Of a stretch of DNA of 64,000 nucleotides, positions 35,118-43,426 are shown in pieces. The position numbers were made by a program, and so were the translations under genes. A model generated the notes under the pieces. That model did not search any database. It was not told where the DNA came from and worked only from the letters and a program-made list of their open reading frames with translations. The stretch comes from CAVUEG01 sp963740525. GTDB taxonomy: Bacteria > Actinomycetota > Actinomycetes > Propionibacteriales > Nocardioidaceae. The stretch is taken from assembly GCA_963740525.1 (NCBI GenBank), contig CAVUEG010000006.1, positions 868,001-932,000 on the forward strand. Direction: 5' to 3'. Position 1 is the stretch's first letter. Every line of letters begins with the position of its first letter.

Positions 35118-38100
35118 GCCGACCCCACCTGCTCGTGCGCGAAGAGCGGCTGCCAGACCCGGACGGCGTACTGACCCAGCCGGGTCTTCTGGTCGTTCCA
35201 CGCCTCGTCCTCGAGCGGCGGCTCGAGCAGCACCGACATCGGCGGTCGACGACCGAACACCCGCACGTGGTGAGGGTCGTCCTGCTCCCCGGGGATCGAC
35301 GAGCCGCTCTGGGTCTCCCAGGCTCGACGAGCAGGCCAGTCCGGGCTGCTGTGCGAGCGCAGGCTGTCGGCCCAGGCGAAGCCGGTCTTGAGCGGCAGCG
35401 GCAACGGCTCGCGCTGTCCCCGGTCGAAGACGTCGACGAGGTCACGCAACAGGTCCGACGCGGTGTGGTCGAGCGGACCGAGCAGCGAGTGCTGCGGCGT
35501 ACGTGTCTTGTGCCAGCCGTAGGTGCTCGCGGTCCAGGAGTGGTCGGGCAGCCCGGCTGAGAGCGCGAGCAGGTCGATCCAGCTCGTCATCCGGTGCTTG
35601 GGCCCGAGGTTGGAGTAGTGGACCCGGACCACCCTGCTGGAACGAACATCGGGGACAACGCCGGTCAGCCGGCGGCCACCGCCGAGGTCGACCGTCACGT
35701 CCACCGTGCGGGACGGCTCGGCGCGGGCCGCGGCGGTGGCGACGTACAGCGCGTTGACGCGGTCGGTGATGACGTCGCGCAGGAACCGCTGTCCGAGCTC
35801 GCCCGGTGGAAGCTCCCCGCGATACTGCTCGGCGAGGAACACCCCGACGGGCTCGGCACCCCGGATCGCCTGGCGAAGGATCCGGTCACCGATGGCCCAG
35901 GCAGTCAGCGCGTCGAGCTCGACCGGGATCGCGTCGTCGACCTCCTCGTACTCCTGGGGTACGCCGACATCGAGGCGGCGGCGCAGGAACGCCTTCGCCG
36001 GATGCGCGAAGAACGCCTGGAGGTCGGCCAGCGTCAGGTCGCCCACGACCTCGGCGGGCAGCGGCCCCGGGATCAGGGGGACCGGCGGGGTCCTTGGCCC
36101 CGCCGCCGCTCGGGCACCGGAGAGAGCCGACCGGTCGAAGCTGAAGGGGACGGTGTCGGGCTCCCCTGCCCCGGAGGCTCCAGGGGCCGTCAGGTTCCGG
36201 CGGTCGAAGGGCTGGAGCGGGTGCCGGACCAGCAACGTGTCGCGGACCGGGCCGGACGCCGTGACGTCGAGGGCGTCGAGCAGCTCCCCCAGCGGCACGG
36301 CCGGCGGGCGCGGCTGGCCGCTGTGCTCGTTGGCACCGGTGTAGGTCACCACCAGCTTCTCCCCGGCGGCGAGGATCGCGTCGAGGAGCAGCTGCCGGTC
36401 CTCGCTGCGCACGTCGCGCTCCCCGGTCATCGGGTCACGGGCGAGCACGTCGTCGCCGTCGACGGCGACGCTGCGCGGGAAGACCCCGTCGTCGAGGCCG
36501 ACCAGGCAGAGCACCCGGTGCGGCACCGACCGCATCGGCACCATCGTGGACACGGTCAGGCTGCCGGTGCGGAAGTTGGCGCGCGTCGGGCGTCCCCGCA
36601 GACGCAGCTCGAGGAGGGTGCGCACGTCGGCCAGTCGCAGCGCCGTACCCCCCGCGGACCCTTCGCCGGAGTCGCCGATCCTGGCCAGCTCCCGCTCGAA
36701 CTGCGCCACCTGCCAGGCCTCGCTCGGCCGCACAGCGCCCAGCCCGAGCACGCCGTCGCGCAGGATGTCGACCCAGTCCTCGACCGCCCCGGCCACCTGG
36801 AGCCGGCGAACACATCGTTCGAGACGCTCAACCAGCTCGGCGAATCGCCCGGCCAGCTCGACGGAGGCACTGCCCACGTCATCGAGCGGCAAGGTCGAGC
36901 CGAGCCAGCGGCCGTCCTCCTCGGCCATCGCAACCCCCAGCAGCACCCGGTCGAGCCCGGCCTGCCAGGTGTTCTGGCCGAACCCTTCGAGCCGGTACGA
37001 CGAACGCAGGTCCGCCGCCAGCCCCCAGCGGACACCGGACTGCTCCACCCATCCGGTGACGGTGGCGAGGTCGTCGTCGCCGAAGCCGAACCGCTGGCGT
37101 ACCGGTTCGGCCGACGCGAGGTCGAGCACCTGCGTGGCGGTCGCGCGTCCGCCGGCGATCTCCACCACCTGCTTGGCCATCGCCAGCAGCGGGTTGGTGC
37201 TCATCAGCCCCCGGTCGGCGAGCCGGACGCGCAGGCCGTGCGCGGGGTGACCGCCCTCGATCACCCCGGCGAGCCCGAACGCGGCCTGGAACAGCGGGGC
37301 GTACTCCTCGATGTCGGGGCACATCACGAGGATGTCGCGCGGCTCCAGCGTGGGGTCGTCCTCGAGCAGCCCGACCAGCACCTCTCGGAGCACGTCCACC
37401 TGGCGCGAGGCGCCGTGACAGGCATGCACCTGGACGCTGCGGTCGCCGGGAGCGTGCACGCGGGCGGCCCGCGCCGCGGGGTCCGGCAGCCGGTCGTGAC
37501 GCAGGTCGTCCTGGAGCCAGTGCAGCAGCGTGGGTCCGGGTGGCACGCCGTCGGCGAAGGTGCTGCCCTGGTCGACGGCGCCAGTCACGGCGGGGCCGGA
37601 GAGGGAGCGCTGCAGCTCGCGCGAGTCGCGGCCCAGCGAGGACAGCAGGGGGTGACGGACCAGCAGGGCGGAGTCGTCGTCCACGCGCCGCACCGGTCCT
37701 TCGCCCAGCGCCTCGGCGAGCGCGTCCCAGGACGCGGGTGAGGCCTGCGGCAGCCACAGGTGGACGTCGCGCACCTCGCCGACGGCCGCGAGCAGCTCGA
37801 TCTCCGTGACCGGGAGTCTGGTGTGCCCGAACAGCGAGAGCCGGGAGGGCAGCGCGAGCGCGGCACCGTCGCGCAGCGCGGTCAGGGTGTCGCGGTGCCG
37901 CTCGTCGGGCGGCGGCGCGTCGACGGCCGCGACGAGCCGTCGCCACAGCTCGGGCTGCCAGGCCAGGTCAGGTGGGAGCGGATGCCCGTGGCCGTCGGTC
38001 TCCTCTCCGCGGCGCCAGGCAGTGATCAGCTCCGGGCGCTGCACTGCGTAGGACGAGAACAGCCCGGCCAGGCGACGCGCGACCGAGTAGCGGCGGTTGC

Positions 38101-38491
38101 GGCGAAGGTCCGCCTCCTCGCCCTCCAGGCCGTCCCCGAGATGGGCGGCCAGCGCGCGGCACCAGGGCTCACCCATCGACGAGTCGACCACGCCGAGGAG
38201 CGGCCAGACCAGCCGGTCGGGATCCCACGGGTCGTCGCGTTCCCGGTCGAGCAGCAGGGCGACCAGCGAGCGAGGGTTCAGGAAGCGGACGCCGGCGCAG
38301 ACACCGTCACGTGCACGCTCACCCGTGCCCAGCCGGTGCGAGAGACGCTGGGTCAGCCAGCGTTCGACACCCTTGGCGGGCACCACCACGACTTCCTCGG
38401 CGAACGGGTCCTCGAGGGGGTCGGCGAGCAGCCCGGCGAGCTGGTCCGCCAGCAGGTCCGCCCGATCGGACCGGTGGAGGTGCAGGGTCAA
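35114..38491 (-). CDS. recC: exodeoxyribonuclease V subunit gamma
   Basis: A 1125-aa scaffold subunit with an inactivated helicase core; it scans for Chi. Family signatures are the N-terminal L-H-L-H-R-S-D-R-A-D-L-L and P-A-K-G-V-E-R-W-L-T-Q-R, with R-V-L-C-L-V-G-L-D-D-G-V-F-P-R-S around the middle and A-F-F-A-H-P-A-K-A-F-L. The start is TTG at 38491 (TTGA overlap with the permease stop), preceded by AGGAG 8 nt upstream. It is the first of recC-recB-recD. Confidence 0.95.
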   Translation of the reverse strand: MTLHLHRSDRADLLADQLAGLLADPLEDPFAEEVVVVPAKGVERWLTQRLSHRLGTGERARDGVCAGVRFLNPRSLVALLLDRERDDPWDPDRLVWPLLGVVDSSMGEPWCRALAAHLGDGLEGEEADLRRNRRYSVARRLAGLFSSYAVQRPELITAWRRGEETDGHGHPLPPDLAWQPELWRRLVAAVDAPPPDERHRDTLTALRDGAALALPSRLSLFGHTRLPVTEIELLAAVGEVRDVHLWLPQASPASWDALAEALGEGPVRRVDDDSALLVRHPLLSSLGRDSRELQRSLSGPAVTGAVDQGSTFADGVPPGPTLLHWLQDDLRHDRLPDPAARAARVHAPGDRSVQVHACHGASRQVDVLREVLVGLLEDDPTLEPRDILVMCPDIEEYAPLFQAAFGLAGVIEGGHPAHGLRVRLADRGLMSTNPLLAMAKQVVEIAGGRATATQVLDLASAEPVRQRFGFGDDDLATVTGWVEQSGVRWGLAADLRSSYRLEGFGQNTWQAGLDRVLLGVAMAEEDGRWLGSTLPLDDVGSASVELAGRFAELVERLERCVRRLQVAGAVEDWVDILRDGVLGLGAVRPSEAWQVAQFERELARIGDSGEGSAGGTALRLADVRTLLELRLRGRPTRANFRTGSLTVSTMVPMRSVPHRVLCLVGLDDGVFPRSVAVDGDDVLARDPMTGERDVRSEDRQLLLDAILAAGEKLVVTYTGANEHSGQPRPPAVPLGELLDALDVTASGPVRDTLLVRHPLQPFDRRNLTAPGASGAGEPDTVPFSFDRSALSGARAAAGPRTPPVPLIPGPLPAEVVGDLTLADLQAFFAHPAKAFLRRRLDVGVPQEYEEVDDAIPVELDALTAWAIGDRILRQAIRGAEPVGVFLAEQYRGELPPGELGQRFLRDVITDRVNALYVATAAARAEPSRTVDVTVDLGGGRRLTGVVPDVRSSRVVRVHYSNLGPKHRMTSWIDLLALSAGLPDHSWTASTYGWHKTRTPQHSLLGPLDHTASDLLRDLVDVFDRGQREPLPLPLKTGFAWADSLRSHSSPDWPARRAWETQSGSSIPGEQDDPHHVRVFGRRPPMSVLLEPPLEDEAWNDQKTRLGQYAVRVWQPLFAHEQVGSA

Positions 38492-39957
38492 CGGCGCTGC
38501 TCCTGGCGGCGTACGGCGCCCCGCCCGAGCAGCAGGTAGCCGAGGAAGCCGATCGCGAGCGAGGCGACGACCCCGATGTTGGCGTAGGCCCAGGCGCCGT
38601 CACGGCCGCCGAGCCCGACCGGGTCGAGCAGGAAGCCGAGCCAGCCCAGGCCCTTGCCGGCACCCGTGGTGTCGATCACCAGGCCCCAGCCGACGACGGT
38701 GGCCACCGCGAGCAGGCTGACCGACTCCCAGCGCACGGCGCCGTAGCCCCGCGACGAGTGGTCGAAGAGCTTGAGCTCGTCGTAGTCCTCCGTCCGCACG
38801 AGCAGGTCGGCCAGGAAGATCCCGCACCACCCGGCCATGGGCACGCCGAGGATGATCAGGAAGGCGATGAAGATGGTGAGGAAGCTGTCGGCGAACCACA
38901 CGATGTAGATGGTGCCGATGACCATGAGGACGCCGTCGATCGCTGCCGCGACCCACCGTGGGGTGCGCAGCCCGAGCGTGAGCAGCGTCAGTCCCGAGGA
39001 GTAGATGTCGAGGATCGCGCCGCTGACCAGACCGCCGATCGCGACCAGGGCGAACGGCACCAGGAACCAGGTCGGCAGGATCGTGGTGAGCGCGCCGATC
39101 GGGTCGGCGGCCACGGCTCCGGAGAGCTTGTCGTCCGAGGCGCTGAGCAGCACGCCGTACGCCACGAGCAGGACGACGGGGAGGCTGCCGCCGATCGTCG
39201 GCCAGGCGACCACGCCCCCGGTGGGTACGGCGCGCGGCAGGTAGCGCGAGTAGTCGGCCGCGGAGTTGACCCAGCCCACCCCGAAGCCGGTCATCACCAG
39301 CACGGTCGCGCCGATCACGGCGGTCATCGGCCCGGCCTGGAGCCCGGTCGCCGCGCCCAGGTCGATGTGGTCGACGGTGAGGACGACGTAGACGACGGTG
39401 ACGCCGATCAGCGCCAGCGTGAGCCACTTCTGGATCCGCATGATCGCGTCGAAGCCGAGGATGCCCGCGAGCACGATCACCGCGGCGACGACGAGGAAGG
39501 CCACGACCTTGGTGAGGTTCCCGTCGCCCCAGCCGAGGCGCCCGAAGACCGTGGCGGTCGCGAACGTGGCCAGTGAGACCAGCACCGTCTCCCAGCCGAC
39601 CAGCAGCAGGTACGAGACGAGGCCGGGCAGGCCGTTGCCGAAGCGGCCGAAGGCCGCGCGCGAGAGCACCAGGGTCGGGGCCGACCCACGCTTGCCGGCG
39701 ATCGAGACCAGTCCGACCAGCAGGAAGGAGGCCACGGTGCCGACGAGGACGGCCAGCAGTGCCTGGGCCAGGCTCAACCCGAAGCCGAGCACGAACGCTC
39801 CGTAGGACACCGCGAGCACCGAGATGTTGGACGCGCACCAGGGCCAGAAGAGGTCCGAGGCCCGCCCCTTGCGCTCGGACTCGGTGATCACGTTGATGCC
39901 GTTGGTCTCGATCGTGAGTGGTCGGGCCCCTGCCCTGGGTGTGGTCTCCGCGGTCAT
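38488..39957 (-). CDS. NCS1 family nucleobase permease (cytosine/purine type)
   Basis: A 489-aa inner-membrane transporter with about twelve hydrophobic helices. Family features include W-P-W-C-A-S-N-I-S-V-L-A-V-S-Y-G-A at helix 1, G-K-R-G-S-A-P-T-L-V-L-S-R-A-A-F-G-R, N-S-A-A-D-Y-S-R-Y-L-P in the cytoplasmic loop and W-C-G-I-F-L-A-D. Likely substrates are cytosine, adenine or related bases brought in by proton or sodium symport. ATG at 39957 overlaps the purine nucleoside phosphorylase stop, so uptake and phosphorolysis are probably linked. Its stop overlaps the recC start. Confidence 0.85.
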   Translation of the reverse strand: MTAETTPRAGARPLTIETNGINVITESERKGRASDLFWPWCASNISVLAVSYGAFVLGFGLSLAQALLAVLVGTVASFLLVGLVSIAGKRGSAPTLVLSRAAFGRFGNGLPGLVSYLLLVGWETVLVSLATFATATVFGRLGWGDGNLTKVVAFLVVAAVIVLAGILGFDAIMRIQKWLTLALIGVTVVYVVLTVDHIDLGAATGLQAGPMTAVIGATVLVMTGFGVGWVNSAADYSRYLPRAVPTGGVVAWPTIGGSLPVVLLVAYGVLLSASDDKLSGAVAADPIGALTTILPTWFLVPFALVAIGGLVSGAILDIYSSGLTLLTLGLRTPRWVAAAIDGVLMVIGTIYIVWFADSFLTIFIAFLIILGVPMAGWCGIFLADLLVRTEDYDELKLFDHSSRGYGAVRWESVSLLAVATVVGWGLVIDTTGAGKGLGWLGFLLDPVGLGGRDGAWAYANIGVVASLAIGFLGYLLLGRGAVRRQEQRR

Positions 39958-40832
39958 GGCGTCCTCCCTCTCGCTGCACCTGCCTGGACGAGCTCCACCA
40001 GCATCGGGCCGAGACGTTCCGCGGTGCGCTCGGCAACCGCGACCACGTCGCCCGGGTCGATCCCGGACATCGTGCCCTCGATCGCCGTGACGGTCGAGAG
40101 CCCGACCAGCTCGACACCACACTCTCGCGCCGCGATCGCCTCCAGCACCGTCGACATGCCGAGCATGTCGGCACCGACCCGCCGCAGCCACTCCGCCTCC
40201 GCCCAGGTCTCGTAGTGCGGGCCGCGCAGCAGTGCGTACACCCCCGAGTCCAGGTCGGGGGCGATCGTCTCGGCGATCGTGCGCAGCCGCTGCGACCACG
40301 TGTCGGTCAGGTCGACGAAGCTCGGGCCCTCCAGCGGAGAGACGCCGGTGAGGTTGAGGTGGTCGCGCACGAGCACCGCCCGACCGACCTCCCAGTCGCC
40401 CCGCAGGCAGCCGTTGGCGTTGGTGAGTACGGCGAGCCGGCAGCCCGCTGCCGCCGCGGTGCGCACCGGATGGGCCACGGGTCTCGGCCCATGACCCTCG
40501 TAGAGATGCGTGCGGCCCAGGAATAGGAGCACGCGCAGGCTCCCGAGCCGGACCGACCGGACCTCGCCGAGATGACCCTCGGCGACCGGCGCCAGGAAGC
40601 CCGGCAGCTCCGTCATCGGGAAGGCCGCCACCGGCGGCCCGAAGGCCGCGGCTGCGGGTCCCCAGCCGGAGCCCAGCACCACGACGGCGTCGTGCTCGGG
40701 GCTCCCGGTCAGCTCAGCCAGGCGGCGAGCGGCGTCGCCCGGGGTCGGGCGGTCGGGCAGGTCGGGCTGGTTGGGCTGGCTGGGCTGGTTGGGCTGGCTG
40801 GGCTGGTCGGGCTGGCTGGGCTGGTTGGGCAT
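39954..40832 (-). CDS. purine nucleoside phosphorylase
   Basis: A 292-aa trimeric-type (PNP/MTAP family) enzyme that cleaves purine nucleosides with phosphate. Visible residues: L-G-S-G-W-G phosphate loop, F-L-G-R-T-H-L-Y-E-G-H, L-T-N-A-N-G and the M-L-G-M-S-T-V-L-E-A-I-A-A segment with E-T-W-A-E-A-E. The first 26 residues are a Q-P-N/Q-P-S/Q-P-D tandem repeat from a 9-bp minisatellite, which is not part of the fold, so an internal start cannot be excluded. The family is fairly certain. It sits between an ACT-domain gene (6-bp gap) and the permease gene. Confidence 0.85.
   Translation of the reverse strand: MPNQPSQPDQPSQPNQPSQPNQPDLPDRPTPGDAARRLAELTGSPEHDAVVVLGSGWGPAAAAFGPPVAAFPMTELPGFLAPVAEGHLGEVRSVRLGSLRVLLFLGRTHLYEGHGPRPVAHPVRTAAAAGCRLAVLTNANGCLRGDWEVGRAVLVRDHLNLTGVSPLEGPSFVDLTDTWSQRLRTIAETIAPDLDSGVYALLRGPHYETWAEAEWLRRVGADMLGMSTVLEAIAARECGVELVGLSTVTAIEGTMSGIDPGDVVAVAERTAERLGPMLVELVQAGAARGRTP
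40764..40826. repeat. 9-bp tandem repeat (seven units) at the PNP N-terminus
   Basis: Seven head-to-tail copies of GGGCTGGTT / GGGCTGGCT / GGGCTGGTC on the plus strand encode Q-P-N, Q-P-S or Q-P-D on the minus strand. Copy-number change would alter the protein by three residues per unit without a frameshift. Confidence 0.85.
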
Positions 40833-40838
40833 GGCCGG

Positions 40839-41465
40839 TCAGGTCGGCCGGGCGATGGAGACGGCCAGCGCGGCGAGGTGCTTGAACCGGGCCAGCTCCG
40901 AGCCGAGAATCTCCGGTCCCCCGCGGCGGGCGAACACCACGATCTCGTCGTCCCCGAGCGGGGCGGCGGCGACCGCGACGCCGTCGTACGGCGCCGGCAG
41001 GTCGATCAGCGCGGCCTCGCCGAGCCGGGGGAAGTCCAGTCCGTCGGGCATGGACTCGGGAGCAGCGGGGGTGCGGGTGACGATGCCGTCGGCCCGGTGG
41101 ATGCGCAGGCCCCAGTCGGCACGGAAAGTGACGGGGAGGAGGTGGACGAGCTGGTCGAGAGCCGTCGTCGGGTCCTCGGTCATCGACTCGACCGCTTCGA
41201 GGTCGAGGAAGAGCTGCCCCCCTGCCGCGTAGCGGGAGATCCACAGCACCCGGACCCCGTCGAGCGTGGCGCACGCAGAGACGATGGAGTCGGGCATGAC
41301 CCCGACCGCGGTCTCGAGGAGCACGTCGTCGACCACCATCCCGTCCTGGCGGTGCTCGACGATCTCGATCGCCTCGATGTCGCCGCCGGCCTCACCGATC
41401 GCCGAGGCGACCCTGCCGAGGGAGCCCGGCACGTCGGGTAGCTCTACGCGGAGCAGGAACGGCAT
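40839..41465 (-). CDS. ACT domain-containing protein
   Basis: A 208-aa protein. Residues 1-75 are an ACT domain (L-R-V-E-L-P-D-V-P-G-S-L-G-R-V-A-S-A-I), a small-molecule (often amino acid) sensing fold. The rest holds a second domain with A-R-F-K-H-L-A-A-L-A-V-S-I-A-R near the end. No catalytic domain is attached, so it may be a regulatory subunit; the ligand is unknown. It is preceded by the MOSC gene with a 1-bp gap and followed by the PNP gene 6 bp away, in a run of same-strand genes. Confidence 0.75.
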   Translation of the reverse strand: MPFLLRVELPDVPGSLGRVASAIGEAGGDIEAIEIVEHRQDGMVVDDVLLETAVGVMPDSIVSACATLDGVRVLWISRYAAGGQLFLDLEAVESMTEDPTTALDQLVHLLPVTFRADWGLRIHRADGIVTRTPAAPESMPDGLDFPRLGEAALIDLPAPYDGVAVAAAPLGDDEIVVFARRGGPEILGSELARFKHLAALAVSIARPT

Positions 41466-41466
41466 C

Positions 41467-42216
41467 TCAGCTCTCTCTGACCGGGTCGCCCAGCTCGACG
41501 GTGCCCGGTCGGGTCACGGTGGCGTCGATCCCGAACCAGATCTCGCCCTGGTCCAGACGATATCTGCCGAGCTCCTTCAGGACCCCCGGATCCTTCCGAC
41601 CCGTGGACGGGTCGAGGTCGACCACGGCACAGCGCGGCACCCGCGCCCGCACGGTCACCTCGGCGTCACCGAGCGTGAGCCGACGGCCCACCCACTCGTC
41701 CTCGGCATGCGGGGGCAGGTCGCCGGTGTCGAGGAGGAACGTGCTGCGGAACCGTGCACTCTGCTCCCCGACCTCGGGCGACGTACGACGGGCCAGCTCG
41801 GCCATCGACCCGGTGGTGACCAGGGTGACCGAGGCGCCGTACACGACGACCCCGGGCCGAGACACCCGACACAGCGCGACCTCACGCCCGAGCCGGCCGG
41901 CCAGCACCCGGGTCACCGGCTCCGCGGCGACGACGTCGAGGGTCGCCTCCCTGCCCCAGTAGTCGCAGACGAGCCGTTCACCGGTGCTGCGGGGCGCCGC
42001 CGAGGCCTCCTGCACCCGCAACGACTCACCGTCCCAGCTCGCGTCGAGGGTGACGAGTCCCGGGTTCTCCACGGTGCGCAGCACGCGGGCGCGGTCGCGG
42101 TCCACCAGACAGAACACCCGGTCGCCTGCCGGTCCGTGCTCGGTGAGGACCACCCGGTCGCTCGCCGCATGGGCGGTGCCCTTCAGCGGCGTGAACCCGA
42201 TCCTGGAGACGTGCAT
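41467..42216 (-). CDS. MOSC domain-containing protein
   Basis: A 249-aa protein with an N-terminal beta-barrel (MOSC_N: V-S-R-I-G-F-T-P-L-K-G-T-A-H) and a C-terminal MOSC domain. The conserved cysteine appears in R-A-R-V-P-R-C-A-V-V-D-L-D, followed by K-D-P-G-V-L-K-E-L. MOSC proteins such as mARC and YiiM bind the molybdenum cofactor and reduce N-hydroxylated compounds; the cofactor is not shown here. It is the first gene of the block ending in recCBD and is divergent from the 2'-5' ligase gene (59 bp between starts). Confidence 0.85.
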   Translation of the reverse strand: MHVSRIGFTPLKGTAHAASDRVVLTEHGPAGDRVFCLVDRDRARVLRTVENPGLVTLDASWDGESLRVQEASAAPRSTGERLVCDYWGREATLDVVAAEPVTRVLAGRLGREVALCRVSRPGVVVYGASVTLVTTGSMAELARRTSPEVGEQSARFRSTFLLDTGDLPPHAEDEWVGRRLTLGDAEVTVRARVPRCAVVDLDPSTGRKDPGVLKELGRYRLDQGEIWFGIDATVTRPGTVELGDPVRES

Positions 42217-42275
42217 CGGCCCAGCCTTCCAGACTCTGCGACCTCGGAGTTCCGGTGTCGTGGTACCAACGGTGC

Positions 42276-42848
42276 ATGCGGCTCTTCACCGCCCTGGTGC
42301 CTCCCGAGGACGCGCGCGAGGACCTCGACGGATTCCTCGCGCCACGGCGTGAGGCCGCGCAGTTCCGCTGGACGAGCCCGGAGGCGTGGCACGTGACGCT
42401 CGCCTTCATGCCTCACGTCGCGCAGCGACACCTCGACGACCTGCTCGAGCGGCTCGGCCGGGCGACGGCGAAGCGCACCGCCCATCCGTTGGTCGTCTCG
42501 GGAGGCGGCGCGTTCCCCGATCCGGCCCGGGCCCACGTGCTCTACGCCGCGGTCGACGGCACGCCGGACGCGGTCGAGGAGCTGCGCCGGCTGGCGACCG
42601 GTGCCCGGGCCGCTGCCACCAGGTCGGGGGCGGGCGCCGAGGGTGGCCGCTTCCGGGCACACCTGACGCTGGCCCGGCTCGGCCGGCCGGAGGAGGTCAG
42701 CAGCTGGGTGCGGCTGCTGGAGGCCTACCGAGGGCCGGCCTGGCCGATGACCGAGGTGGCTCTCGTGCAGTCCCATCTCGGCGAGGGTCCACGTCGGCGC
42801 CCCCGCTACGAGGTGCTCGCCACGTGGGAGGTGGGTCGACGAGGCTAG
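42276..42848 (+). CDS. thpR: RNA 2',3'-cyclic phosphodiesterase (2'-5' RNA ligase family)
   Basis: A 190-aa 2H phosphoesterase. Both H-x-T motifs are present: H39-V-T (W-H-V-T-L-A-F) and H129-L-T (F-R-A-H-L-T-L-A-R), about 90 residues apart as in ThpR/LigT. The enzyme opens 2',3'-cyclic phosphates; tRNA ligase activity is historic. The ATG at 42276 gives the usual M-R-L-F-T-A-L-V-P-P. It converges with the next gene, with stop codons overlapping by 4 nt. Confidence 0.88.
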   Translation: MRLFTALVPPEDAREDLDGFLAPRREAAQFRWTSPEAWHVTLAFMPHVAQRHLDDLLERLGRATAKRTAHPLVVSGGGAFPDPARAHVLYAAVDGTPDAVEELRRLATGARAAATRSGAGAEGGRFRAHLTLARLGRPEEVSSWVRLLEAYRGPAWPMTEVALVQSHLGEGPRRRPRYEVLATWEVGRRG

Positions 42849-43363
42849 GGGCGCAGCCGGTATGCCGCCACGATCTCCTCCAGGTCGACGTACGGAGTCA
42901 CGACCTGGAGGCGGCTGTGCGGGAAGCGCTCGACCTCGAGGCAGACGGACCAGGACTCGTCCGGCTCGCCGTGGTGCTCCAGGAGCTCCTGCCACGGTTC
43001 GAAGGCAGAGATCAGGGTGCGTGACGCCGGCACCTCCACGATCAGCACCACGACGTTGCCGGCGACCTCGCTCGGCCACGACCGGGTCAGGCCAGGGAGG
43101 TCGACACGGGCCCAGCCCCACACTGCCGAGGCGTTCTGACCGTGCATGAGGCGACCGGCCATCCAGGCGTAGGCGCGCTCGTACTCCTCACGCACCCACT
43201 GACCGCCGCCGAGCAGGCGCCCCGTCGAGAGCATCTCCTCATAGGCGGCGACCTTCTGGACGGTCAGCATCCGGACCATCCCGGGAGGGGGCGTGGGGCC
43301 GCTCCAGCGCACCGAGATCTCCTCGGCCCCCAGGCTCGGCAGCTGTACCAGCGCATCACTCAC
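42845..43363 (-). CDS. DUF3841-like protein
   Basis: A 172-aa protein of unknown function. V-R-M-L-T-V-Q-K-V-A-A-Y-E-E-M-L-S-T-G-R and E-Y-E-R-A-Y-A-W-M-A-G-R-L resemble the short DUF3841 proteins, in which the N-terminus reads W-T-I-Q followed by a helix and a Y-x-W-M motif. The middle has W-G-W-A-R-V-D and the end R-L-Q-V-V-T-P-Y-V-D-L. No catalytic residues are known. Expression unit unclear: neighbours are convergent on one side and a hybrid kinase 63 bp beyond its start on the other. Confidence 0.6.
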   Translation of the reverse strand: MSDALVQLPSLGAEEISVRWSGPTPPPGMVRMLTVQKVAAYEEMLSTGRLLGGGQWVREEYERAYAWMAGRLMHGQNASAVWGWARVDLPGLTRSWPSEVAGNVVVLIVEVPASRTLISAFEPWQELLEHHGEPDESWSVCLEVERFPHSRLQVVTPYVDLEEIVAAYRLRP

Positions 43364-43426
43364 CCGGTCAGGATGACACCCGTTGGGCGAACCCGTTGCC
43401 GAGACGTCCCCGTCGCACGCCGAACC

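Noticed and set aside
29953..38491. AddAB instead of RecBCD
   Set aside because: Three genes with RecD-type 5'-3' helicase and RecC-type scaffold signatures are present, and the RecB N-terminus and nuclease are of the RecB type.
40764..40826. CRISPR-like repeat
   Set aside because: Units are 9 bp, contiguous, without spacers, and in frame with a gene.
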